DNA of 64,000 nucleotides from Gossypium raimondii. Taxonomy: Eukaryota > Streptophyta > Magnoliopsida > Malvales > Malvaceae. The translations under genes and the position numbers were made by a program. Under the pieces are notes generated by a model. That model had not been told where the DNA came from. It saw only the letters and a list, made by a program, of their open reading frames with translations, and searched no databases. Below, piece by piece: positions 50,530-61,800 of the stretch. Positions within the stretch are counted from its first letter, which is position 1, and every line of letters starts with the position of its first letter. The stretch lies in contig NC_068576.1 of the NCBI RefSeq assembly GCF_025698545.1, positions 52,238,390-52,302,389 of the forward strand, written 5' to 3'.

Positions 50530-50601
50530 GGATCCATGGCGCAATGGTAGTGCGTCTGACTCCAGATCAGAAGGTTGTGTGATCGATTCACGTCGGGTTC
50601 A
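50530..50601 (+). tRNA. tRNA-Trp (CCA), probably a decayed copy
   Basis: This 72-base sequence starts GGATCC and ends GGGTTCA. The anticodon loop CTCCAGA (50560-50566) has anticodon CCA at 50562-50564, closed by TCTGA/TCAGA. Compared with the plant tRNA-Trp as I recall it, there are changes at acceptor position 7 (G to A, giving an A-C mismatch), in the D stem (a G-T pair), in the variable region and T stem, and T54 to A in the T loop. Most are CpG-type transitions. The altered B box and mismatch suggest a pseudogene, although the anticodon arm is intact. Confidence 0.8.
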
Positions 50602-51396
50602 TACCCCGGTCCTATTGGGAATTCCTTTTTCTTTGAGCTAACATGGCATTTACCTAAGTCCCAGACTCAGATTTGGGCAATGTCCCTGCACTAATCAAAC
50701 ACAGCAACAGAACAGGTGAGTGATTATATATGTAAATGATGGCACACAAAATACCATACCAAGTACCAACCCATAGCCATAGGGTCTTGGACAACACAAA
50801 CAATCCAGTAACAAATGCTAGTACCACAAAACGAAGACGTTTCACTTTATCTGCTTCAACATAACAGAAACTCATTTGAATGATGTTTTTAAAGCCCAAA
50901 TTAAGTTCAACTTTTAATCCACTAAAGAAGCCCAAAAGATTCAGACCACTTCCGACATCCGACCAAGCAAGTGGCCAACACCTTTCGTTTTCATGGCAGC
51001 AGCGCAACCACCATCAGTCCAACGCGACCCCCTCCCCCACTTTGACAGAGAAAGTGGGCTCAGTCTCAGCCTCAGCACCTCGATTAGTTGACATTAACTA
51101 CTTCATATGCGTGTTTAGTGCCGGACTCTTGCATTTCCCACACTTACAAAAAAAAAAAAAAAAAGACCTTACGTGTTTCGCTGTCGCGTGACACACTCCA
51201 CCCCACACCATCCCCCTCCCGCACGATAGCCGCCTCTCACTCATCAGGCAACCCCATTTGCCCAACCAACCGCCTCTTTAATCGCTTTCATATTACCCCC
51301 CCCCCCAATTTTTGCTTCTGTTTAATCCATCCTGAAACAAATGCTCCCTTCTTTTTTCCTTATCCTACACCCACCACCACCGCCTTCTTTCTCCTT

Positions 51397-52671
51397 ATGT
51401 CGACTACAACTTCTCCTCCTCTTCCCCAACCCTCCTCCGCCACCGCTGCACGGCGGGTTCCTCCCCCGTGCTGGACTAAAGACGAAACCCTGGCGTTGAT
51501 CGACGCTTACAAGGAGAAATGGTTCGCTCTTCGACGTGGGAATCTGAAAGCATCGGATTGGGACGCCGTGTCGGACGTCGTATCCTCCGCTTCTGATCCT
51601 GGAACCGTGAAATCATCCGTTCAGTGCCGGCATAAGATCGAGAAGCTGAGGAAGCGTTACCGTGCCGAGAAGCAACGGAGCCTTAAAAATTTGGGCAAGT
51701 TCTCTTCTTCTTGGGACTTGTATCCTCTGCTTGATTCTATGAATTTTGCATCCACCTCCGTTGCTGGATCTGATGATCAAGATCATTCTATTGATCATAA
51801 AGTCACTGTATTCGGCGACTTTTGCTTGAAATCGAACAAGCGTGAAAATATTGATGGGAATTCTGGGTCTAATCTAGGTTTTGATCATGAATTTAGAGGT
51901 GGGCATAATTCAAGTTTTAATTTTGATCACAAATGGCAGGAAAATGGGGGTTTTGTGGCCAAAGGAATTAAAAAATTCAAGAGTGACGGTAGAATTGGCG
52001 ATGGGTATGGTTCTATGGTTGATTTTGATCATAGTTTTGGTCAGGATGTTGATAGTCTTGGAGAGTTTCCTCTTAAGACCTTAGGCGATAGGAGTTTTTT
52101 GAACGTCGGATTCAAATCAAAGAATTATGGTTGCCCTAATCTAAATTATGATTATGATAATGATTCAAAAGAGTATAGCATTGATGAAGAAATGGGGTTT
52201 CGAGCTAGAGATTCAGGTGCATGGGATTCAGTGCCCCAAGGTATTCATCAAAAGAAACGTGGTAGAGTTGATATGAACTTTGAACCAGGTGGTGACTGTA
52301 GGGGTTTAAATGGAGATGCTTCTTGTTCAAGGCCAGGGCTTGAGAGAAAGAATGCTGGTGCTGGAGTCAAGAGGGGTGTGGATCCAGTTGATGAGATGGT
52401 TTCCTCAATTAAGTTGCTGGCTGAAGGGTTTGTGAGGATGGAGAAGATGAAGATGGAAATGGTGAAGGAGATTGAGAAGATGAGAATGGAGATGGAGATG
52501 AAGCATAACGAGATGATACTCGAATCACAACAAAAGATCGTGGATGCGTTTTCCAGTGCGTTGTCGGAAAAGAAGAAAAAGAAAAAGAAACCATCCTTAA
52601 TGTTCTCAAACATGAACGGAAATGGGGTTGAAGAATGGCAAGAAGATGCTTTCATTAAGAAAGAAAGGTAG
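51397..52671 (+). CDS. Trihelix transcription factor (ASIL/SIP1-type)
   Basis: Intronless, 424 residues. Trihelix factors bind GT-type promoter elements in the nucleus. After a Pro/Ser/Thr-rich start, the trihelix domain spans about residues 25-113: CWTKDETLALIDAYKEKW, then ASDWDAV and SVQCRHKIEKLRKRYRAEK, ending SSWDLYPLLDSM. The middle (120-325) is Gly/Asp/Asn-rich and probably disordered. Residues 330-390 form an alpha-helical coiled coil rich in Met, Lys and Glu (MEKMKMEMVKEIEKMRMEME), followed by a run of seven or eight lysines near 392-398. This layout matches the SIP1/ASIL clade. The ATG at 51397 is chosen because the open frame extends upstream through low-complexity, leader-like sequence including a long A run; an earlier in-frame ATG at 51088 is less likely. 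Confidence 0.88.
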   Translation: MSTTTSPPLPQPSSATAARRVPPPCWTKDETLALIDAYKEKWFALRRGNLKASDWDAVSDVVSSASDPGTVKSSVQCRHKIEKLRKRYRAEKQRSLKNLGKFSSSWDLYPLLDSMNFASTSVAGSDDQDHSIDHKVTVFGDFCLKSNKRENIDGNSGSNLGFDHEFRGGHNSSFNFDHKWQENGGFVAKGIKKFKSDGRIGDGYGSMVDFDHSFGQDVDSLGEFPLKTLGDRSFLNVGFKSKNYGCPNLNYDYDNDSKEYSIDEEMGFRARDSGAWDSVPQGIHQKKRGRVDMNFEPGGDCRGLNGDASCSRPGLERKNAGAGVKRGVDPVDEMVSSIKLLAEGFVRMEKMKMEMVKEIEKMRMEMEMKHNEMILESQQKIVDAFSSALSEKKKKKKKPSLMFSNMNGNGVEEWQEDAFIKKER

Positions 52672-53580
52672 ATATTGTTTCACCTATTAATTTAGTTTAC
52701 TTGCATTTTAAATTGGCTAAATGTTCTTAGAAACAATGCAAACTTAGATTGATTCTCTTCCTTCTAATTCAAAATTAAAGTGCAACTTAGATTGATTGCC
52801 TCTCATTATTTGCCAGTATATATATATATTCTTGATCTATGCTCTGTGAATGTGGCTTTCAATCCTTTATGACATCAAAGAACATGGTTGAATTTTAGAA
52901 TTTTCCAAATGCAGTTCATTTTTCTTAGTTCTAGTCATGATTGGATTTCTGTACATCATAAATCTGTATTTGTGCCTGCCCTGTATTTCGTTTCATCTAA
53001 AAAGGGCAGCACTCAAAAAGGTTTCTTTCGTGATGATTCTAACATTCATGACATTGCATCTTTTATCCTTTTAAAGCTTTTGGCTACATTCAGTGGGATA
53101 ATGACACCTTTATTATAAAAAGGAAAGTTTTGTAGATAAGCTGACAGTGTACTCATTTTGGATGAGCTTGTCATTTAATGACAAAAGAATAAATAAATAA
53201 ATTTGGCCGCTAGGCTTATACTTTTCCAAAGAGGTTCAAATATTGCATTCTTTATTACTCTATAGTGTATGTCCTAACTCCTAAGCCTAATCTCAATCAA
53301 CCTTGGCAATGCCACTCCTAAAAGTTCATGTTTTTTCCATGCTTTTTGTCATATTGCTATTATCTTTTGGTAATCAGAATCATGCTTAATTTATGAGTTT
53401 CTTTCAAAGGGGGATATCTTATAGACTTGGCTTAGCTTAAAGAGTTTTATGGAATTGTTAATCTAGCTAACTGAATTTCAGATAAAAACCAAAAAGAAAA
53501 AAAAAGGCTTAGACAATAGAAAATTGGAAGGAAATGAGAGGAACAGCGTGATTTTTCAAATTTTAAATGAACATAAATTG
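52672..53580. other. Convergent intergenic region
   Basis: This lies between two convergent genes and should contain both 3' UTRs. A short TA repeat sits near 52820. No other gene is supported. Confidence 0.55.
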
Positions 53581-56222
53581 TTAAACCTCTAGCTTTGTTA
53601 GTTGGATAGATGGGTTTGGCACTTCATTAACAGCCATTTTCATCCCCATCTCTTCTGCTTCAAACGTTGAATGAACTCCATATAATACATAGAACAAAGT
53701 TATCAAAAGTCCCCATATCGCAAACCTTTGGAATGAGAGCATCTTCAGTGTGGTCATAAGGAAGACATTAAGGAAAATGGATACAGCAGCCGGCCAAGGC
53801 ATGAATGGCACTGACCACTCGCTTGGCGGCCCTAGGCAAGGCACCGTGTACTGGAAGAAGGCTGTAACGACCATAATTATCCCGCCGAAAAGAGGCAAAC
53901 CCCACCATTGCTGCTCGAGTTTCCATGATATCGAGAAGCCTATTGCACAAGATGTAATGAGGAAGAGGAAGGAGAGTGTGGGGAAAGGTGGATTTTTGCT
54001 TGTTAGCACATATTTTCGGTAGATAAGAGCATTGGCCACCAGGTAGAACACCAACAGTGTGCCGATAGAGATGATTTCAATCACTATGTCCAAGTCAGTG
54101 AAGAGTGCTATTGATGCTGTGCAAAGCCCTGCATCATGGACACGGATTAAAATTCTCCCTTATTATGGCTTACAATCACAATGATATTTGATTGATGTCC
54201 ATAAAGAATTGCACTGAAGAACATGGTGTTGCTGTGCAATCAGGAATGTCTGCCATTGTTGTTATTTTATCCATTGTAAAGTTATAGCTCTAATCGTGAT
54301 TGAAAGTGACATCAAATTAATCAAGAATTTATGGTGAATAACCCTCTCATCAAATACCACACCAACCCAAAGAGAAAAAGAGAGGAAAAAAACAAAATAA
54401 AAAAGGGAAGTGGTAATTAAGAGAGGGGAGGGTTAGGATATAAAGAAGAAATTTAAACATAAACTTAGCAGTTGTCAAGCACTTCTCCATTAGACTTTAT
54501 TGTTCCCATTTAATGTTTTTTTTTCCTTTTCTTTTCTCTTTTTAAGTGTTAAGGAGTTAGAAGTATAACATACAATACAAGGTTAAGAAAAAAATTCACA
54601 TACCCAAAAAGAGTGTGGCATTCAATGGGGTGCCTGTTGAAGGATGCACCTTAGATAACCAGGATGGCACCAGCCTGGCCCTTCCTATAACACACAGGTA
54701 CCTGGCTTGGCCTAACATGGCGACCAAAAGAGAAGCCACTATCCCCAAGCTTGCTCCTGCCCCAACTATATTCCCTGCCCACTTCCAACCAATTCTTTGG
54801 AAAGCCATTGAATATGATGCCTTTTCAGCTATCTATACATGATGTGAAAAACAATGTAAGAATGTCTAATTATATATCAATATTGTGTTTCTATACTTCA
54901 GGATTTGATCAAGTTTGGGATGATTGACCTGATTGTAAGGAACCATCACGCACAAGGCCAACGCCATGAGGCAGTAAAGTCCGGAGACAATAAAAACCGA
55001 ACCGATGATCCCCACCGGAAGGGTTACCGGAGGGTTTTGGATCTCTTCAGCCAAGGTTGAGACTGAGTCATAGCCTATGTAGCTGAAGTAAACTATAGCT
55101 GCTCCATCAAGAACCCCTCTAATACCGTTAGGAGTTAGCCCCGTTGGCTTCACCAAGTTTTCCACACTTCCATTGCAGAAACCCATGATTATGATGAATC
55201 CAAAGAACACAATATGAAAGGCTGTCATAATTAGGTTCAAGATTGAGCTTTCCTTTGTACTGCAAACCCAAAGATAGAAACATCCATCACTTTCAAAATC
55301 CACTAACAACAATGAATAAAATAATTAAAAGGGTGTAGTAATTGTTGGCTTGATCATAATAAAAAAAAAAAAAAAGACTAAACAACAAATAATAAATTAG
55401 AAAACTTGTTCATGAGCATAGATACAGGGCACTAATAAACAGGTTAACAGAAATAGTAGCAAAACAATATTATTTAAGAATTTTGAAGTGAGAAATCAAA
55501 CCTATGGCATAAGCAGAAAGTGAGAATAAGAACAAGAGCAACGGCTGAGAAATCCAACTTGTTATAGCCTTGTAGCAATCCAGGAACTTCCACTCTCCAG
55601 GAATTGGGATCACTTATCCCAAAGGCTGAGCATAAATACTCTGTAAAACTTCTGGCCACGGCGGCGTTTGATAATACATACTCCATTAGTATGTTTGCTC
55701 CAGCAAAATAGCCCACAAATTCTCCTATGAAAGGGATATTGGAGAAGATGATTTATATATATTGCTATATTATAATCATTTGAATCAAGAAATGGAGGAA
55801 AAGAAGAGTTACAGAAAATGTAATGAATACATACCAAAAGTCACTCTCAGGTAACTGAAGGCACCACCAGCAACAGGAATCTGGACTGAAAATTCAGTGT
55901 AACACAAAGAAGAAAGAAGTGCTGATATTCCGGCAATGATGTAGGATATGAAGACTGATGGACCAGAGTGATTACGGGCTACGGGTCCAGTGGTGACGAA
56001 AACGCCAACACCAAGCATTCCACCTACACCAAGAGCTACTAAATCATACCATTTAAGTTTCCTCTTCATATCAGCACCAGACCTTAGCCTTACTTGATTA
56101 AGCTCTTGGTCTGGGGTCCATGTTGCTAGCATTCTCTTTCTAAGCCTATGAGGGGTTTGGGAAAGAGACTTGAAATAGTTGAAGAAGATAGTTTTGTTGT
56201 CTTTGGATTGAATGGTTGCCAT
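53581..56222 (-). CDS. Cationic amino acid transporter, CAT6/CAT7-like
   Basis: APC-superfamily membrane carrier of amino acids. Exons in transcript order are 56222-55835, 55724-55502, 55259-54929, 54832-54604 and 54128-53581, giving 572 residues, close to the roughly 580 of Arabidopsis CAT6/7 (from memory). The N-terminal cytosolic segment is followed by the first membrane helix with the APC glycine motif GVGGMLGVGVFVTTG, then multiple helices. YFSYIGYDSVSTLAEE and LVAMLGQARYLCVIGRARLVPSWL are CAT signatures. The C-terminus holds the last helices and ends IQLTKLEV. The acceptor at 54833/54832 (ATAG before ATAGCTGAA) was chosen because it alone keeps frame with the VPYNQ donor. No defect is seen. 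Subcellular site (plasma membrane or tonoplast) cannot be told from sequence. Confidence 0.9.
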
Positions 56223-58780
56223 GTTTGTGAAACAAGTTTATTGTTTTGTGGCTTTCCATGAGAAGCTTGAACCATGAGGCCAGGGTTTAAATATGCATTT
56301 TGAAGAGAGAGAAAGAGAGATATTTGATATTTGACAGATTCTTTTTTTTTATAAAGTTTGATGGAGAACAAATTGGTGACCCTTAGCTTCAATGAAAAAT
56401 ACCTAGTTGTCCTTTGGTGTACTACTGTATTCAGACTGACAACTCTACCCTTTAATCTCTCCCTTACAGAACAACAACCAGCTTTTTATAAACCCAAGAC
56501 TCCATACTCGAGGGGGTTCATCATGTTATAGAAGCATGCAAAGAAAAAAAAGTCTACCCATTTTGAAAACTATGTAAGGATAGGCATTGACCTAATCTTT
56601 TGGAATTTCCACATCAGAAACTTTGAAAATATGCGACAAGCATCCCCCATACATACAAGCAATTAAGTTTTGCATTTGCAGTTTTGCACCCACCATTCTT
56701 GGGAATAATTGAACTTGATTCCTCAATACAACATTCACAGTTTGCAGCAGCAGCAGATACAGCAGTAGTGTATAAAGTTTATGTCCCACTGAAACAAAAG
56801 ATTGATGTTTGATGTGTGATAAAGTCAATGACGACATTCAAGTTTATCATGAAACTGTGTATATATACATATATATAATACTTATGGACTGTGGTGAATA
56901 TTGTGGAAGGTTGTATTATGTAATCACCTTTTAGGTAGAAATTAGCAGGTGGAAATTAGACGATGACTATCGATCATGTGTGCAGGAATATGCAATGCAA
57001 TTACGGTTTGTAAAATATTCCTTTTTCTCATTCATGTTACTCTATATACTAATTCAATGGTCGTTCACTCTGCTCTGAAACAGACTGAAAAGTCCATTCA
57101 ATCCCTTTTCTTTCTACAGTCAACACATGATCAGCAGGGACTGCAGCAGCTAAAATCTCCCAAACAAAAGGAAATGGAAAAAAATAAAACAGGGGAAGAA
57201 AGAAGCTATATGTGTGTGTGTGTGTGTGTGTTGTTTGGATTGTTTTGACTTGTTTATGTATTGTTTTTAGTTGATAATTTTTTTACTTTGTTATTGTATT
57301 AGTTTTTCTAATGTTTGGTGCAGAGAAATAGTAATTAGCCTGTCAAGATGGTGTGAAGCGTTTTTGGGGTTTTTCTTTTTTTGAGATTATATTGTTGATA
57401 TCCTTTGAAAAATAGGATATGATGGGTTCATCAATTTATAGGAGATTTTTGGAAGAGTGGATTAAATTTATTTGTTTAAAAAAGGAATTGTTTATTGAGA
57501 TTTTTATTGTTGAAGGATTGAATTTATCGAATTCGTCTTTGGATCATATATATTAAATGATTGAACCAAAAAATGGTAACATTTAGACGTACAAAAGTGA
57601 GATTTGCAGAAGTCAAAGGAATTTAGGTTTAAATCATTCATTGTCCGTACATCATGCTTGATGACGCAGCTAGCTATCCTTGTTGTAAAGTGCACGGTTG
57701 TGACAATTGGCTCCAGATTCAAACTGATCAGATGGATAATGAAGTAGTTAATTAATATTTTAAGCATATCTAATATATCATTTGCCAACCTTCTTACGGT
57801 TTCATCTTCTGCTAAATTCATATGTAGCTATAGACTGTATTTTTATCCTCCTCCTTTACCATATTCCCATCTCAAATTTGTGGGAATTAACTTAATTGCA
57901 TTAAATCTTACACACAAAACCTCCATGCATTATACTCATCTTTTGGTATAATTAAATTTATTACCAATGTTTATTAAAATTGGATTAAAATGCAAAGACA
58001 CCATTATTAAATTACCACCATCTCCGACCAAACTTATCCCAGAGAATCATTATCAGTTAAAAGGACACTTATGCAGAGTATACAAAACAAAGCTATGAAT
58101 AGTAACAACAGGAATTAATGAATCTTCATCGTCTTGATAGTGATTTTAAAAGCAGGTGCTGCTAAAGAAAAATTCATGCTGAGATTGAGCTGCCCTTGCT
58201 CCTCTACGAGTCACACGTGTCACAATGGGACACAAACTGGATATATGCGTGTGTATGCCAAGATCTACAAGGATTTTTTTTTGTTGTGGAGGCAAACCTA
58301 CGAGATTCCTCCACTTGGAAGTGTCCACCGGATTTCCAAGATTTAACTGCTTTTCTTGAAATAGGATTGATGTTATACCGGGATAAAAATAAATTTATAA
58401 GAAGTTAACGAAGGTTTTAAAGTGTGTATCAATGTTATTTCTTTAGGTTCTATTCATTTCTACCTATATTGTGGTGCGTAAAAAAATTGCTAGCAAATGA
58501 ACATTGAAAATACAATGAAGCCTAATGATTATCTATATTTTGCACTGACGAAAACAGTTCACTGAGCGTTGAGCGGAGCATAGCAAAGATATTAATTCCT
58601 ATAAAAACATTCTGCAGTAATTCTTTATAAAATAATTTAAGAATATAAAATATAGTGGGAGAATAGAAAGAAACTTTTGATGTGTTTTTCTGATGTGTCG
58701 GACAGATAAAATTTGGCTCCTATTTACAAGAGCTTTCGTGTTTTTTCATAAGAACACAACTATTTAAATAGATAGTCACA
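56223..58780. other. Intergenic with a GT microsatellite
   Basis: 5' flank of the CAT gene followed by sequence without a supportable gene. A perfect (TG)n run lies at about 57210-57231. Several short open frames on both strands have no recognisable similarity. Confidence 0.5.
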
Positions 58781-58784
58781 TCTT

Positions 58785-58845
58785 TTAACAATAAACATGA
58801 TTATTCAATAGATGTATTCTTGAATAATCATGATTAGATTGTTAA
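58785..58845. repeat. Strong inverted repeat (hairpin)
   Basis: CATGATTATTCAA (58796-58808) and TTGAATAATCATG (58820-58832) are perfect 13-bp complements around an 11-base loop. A further 8-bp pair, TTAACAAT (58785-58792) and ATTGTTAA (58838-58845), extends the stem. It could be a MITE core or the stem of a small-RNA precursor. Confidence 0.7.
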
Positions 58846-61800
58846 TAATAAAGTGATATAATTTTTGAATTTAAGAGACATAATTCATCACTATGAAATG
58901 TGATAACTTTTGGTTAAAACCAAGTGATATAACTTCCGGTTATTTATAACTTTTCATTTGCAACTATTGAAACTCTAAATATATTTTGAAAATATTCCAA
59001 CAAGGATTAAAAGTAAAATCATGACCGATAATTGTTTGATATAAAATAAAATGATGAACTCTAACTCAAATTTAAACTTTAGAGATTATTCCATAACACC
59101 CAGTTTGCAATCATACAATTCCTAACAAGAAAGCTTTTAGATTCAGTTCCCTTTTTTTCTCAAATTTCAAAGCTCAATCTTCAAAACAAAACCCTAGTGA
59201 AAAGAAATGTTATTGTCAATTTCATAAAAAAAAATGTATATTATATGATTATATGTGGATGAAAGCTCTTCATTGGAATTGACTTCAAAAGCAAGAAAAG
59301 AACTTTCTCAATCTTTGTAAAAAGTCCATCTATCACAATCCTAGTTCATATTATGCGAAAAAGGCAAAAATAAAGTTGATTTTAAGCAAACTATTGCTGC
59401 TTTAAGCATGCAGCTAAATAGGAAGAGGCTGCTTTATAAAGAGATTAAAAGAACAGGACATTAAATTACTTCCTACTGTCCTTTAATCTTTGTAGTTACT
59501 TAAAAGATGTGATGATCAATTTAGAACATGACTTAACACGCGATTAAGGATGCCTTTGGATGGTCGGTGAAATTGAAAATAACAATAGTGGTAAAATTAA
59601 TTATTGTGGCAATAAGATTTGATTATTGCGCGGTGACATTAAAAGTGAGAATTGACTATTGAAGACATTAGGCTAAAAATATATATATAGTAAGAGTTTT
59701 AAATTATTTCAATTTTAAGAAATTATTAAAAATAAATCTAATTCTAATTCTACTAATAAAATAATATGTATGATAATATTTTTGGATTTTTGTTACTGAT
59801 ATAACTATTTATTGTTTATTAAAATAATTACTTACATTAATCCTAGTGTATTGATCATTATTATTTATGATATTTAAAGTAAAAATTTGAAATAATGTCA
59901 TTTATATGTTCATATAAATATTTTAATTAATTGCTTAGCAAAAATATTTTAATTAAAGTCATTTTTTTATGATATACTCTTTTTTACAATTTCATTTAGA
60001 GCAATTATCAAGATAGCCCAATATCATTCAACATGGAAAAACATTATTTAAAGATAAGGGCAATTTGAACATTGAAAAAATACACACAATTGCACCTAAA
60101 AGCTCCAGTGAAAAATGGCTGGTACGTTCCACCAATCTCACCACAATCAAATATCACACAAACACTAGTTAAAGGGCTTTTTTTTTTTGCATAAAAAGCG
60201 TGAACCACACCTAAATATGGCATCCAAAAAAGCCTAAATGGAATTGAATTAAACCCCGAGCTCAAATTAGCTTTAAACTAAAGTATTTCAGCCACCTTTT
60301 TTTCTGTATAAGATTACAAACTAATCAGACGGTTGAGATATGGGTATTGGATTTTTAAAAAACCTATGAAGACAATAGTAAGCATATTCACACAACTAAA
60401 GTTAAAGTAAGGGAGTGGCCTTTATTTTTTCAGTGCTTTACAAAATGATTGGTACTTAAGTTGCACTCAGGAAGCTAGTAGGAAGTTCTTGATCCTTATG
60501 CTTTTTCCCATTGACCTCACTCCTCACCTCTCCCATTAAGTGTTATCAAAGCACCTTTTAATTAAACATTATATCAATAGGTGAAAAGTGTGTTGTTTTT
60601 ATTATCAGAAAAGACAATTTACTAATGAAAAAGTTGGGGGAAAAAAAGAATAGTGAGAGAGTCATTTCCAGAGAAGCCAGGTGTCCCCTTTTTTATGGAA
60701 GGAATCAGCATTGCTAATACTTATAAATTTACAAGGTGCCTTTTAAACTATTCTTTAATGAGACTAGCTTTCTGGGATTTAGTAGCTAGGTTATGACCTA
60801 TTAATAGTAATTAACTTATAACTTGCCAAAGGATCATGTACCTTAATGGTATATCCTTCTTTTATTAATTATTTGAAGGTTTTTTTCTATCTCCAATCTT
60901 AACATGCAAGAATGGTTCTAAGAGCTACTAAGCTATAGACAGAGCTTTCTGAGGATATGCATCAGACATTCTTTTAGGCCAAATGTGCTAAGGTTAGATC
61001 CATAATGGCAACCACTGACGATAAAGCATGAAGAGAAGAGACCTTCTCGTGATTCATGTTGTTATATAATATAAAGCAAGTGAAAGCAATTTGTTAGGGG
61101 AATGATATTTAACTTCATTGTCCCCATTCAATATTTTATTAGCAAAAGCCAGAATTCAAGGGTGGGAATGGATAGAAAATTGAAAAACAAAGGCCTCATA
61201 CAACTCAATTCCAAAAATCAATAAAAAACTTGCCATGACCATGAAAATCATGGATTAGATTAACTTCATGGAGACTTAAAGAGGTTGTACCGGCTTGTGG
61301 TTCGAATTAAATATATATATCTCTTTAATAGAGTCTCGGGATTTGGAGATTTTTATACAAAGAAGGTTTCAATCTAAAGACAAGAAAGAGTTACAAATGT
61401 TAAGATTCGTCTCTTTAACTTAAGGGTGACAGCATATATGAACCACTTGGGTTAAGCCCAGGTTCGGTACATGAAGCATATTATATGGCAGCCATGAACA
61501 GCCAATCTAATTAATGGAATAATTACGTCACTCAGAATCTACAACTTTCCTATTTGAGTTCAAACTTTTATATAGTGGATTTTTTGAGACCCAACAATCA
61601 GCAGAAATCAGTATTTTATGTCAACTTTACATTATGGAAGCTCTTTATGTAATCACCTGCACAGCATACAACATGATAAATCTACTTTTTTTTTGTCTGT
61701 TTCTTGTTTTTTTTCTCACAGCTATCAGGGTTTCAGTTGGTTCTAAACGTTTCGAATCAACATTCAGATTAAGTGCACCCTCTCCGTAAGGGAGAAGAAC

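Noticed and set aside
50654..51007. 117-codon open frame on the minus strand with hydrophobic stretches
   Set aside because: No family resemblance, it overlaps the leader region of the trihelix gene, and no splice partners or start context support it. It could be an exon of an unrecognised membrane protein, but evidence is lacking.
51088..51396. Upstream extension of the trihelix reading frame
   Set aside because: The added 103 residues are low-complexity (Lys run from a poly-A tract, Pro/Thr/Phe-rich) and unlike trihelix N-termini; they more likely derive from the 5' leader.
54866..54928. Extension of CAT exon 3 past the VPYNQ donor
   Set aside because: The open frame runs on for about 20 codons, but splicing at 54929/54928 to the acceptor at 54832 restores frame and the family sequence, whereas the later GT at 54896 does not.
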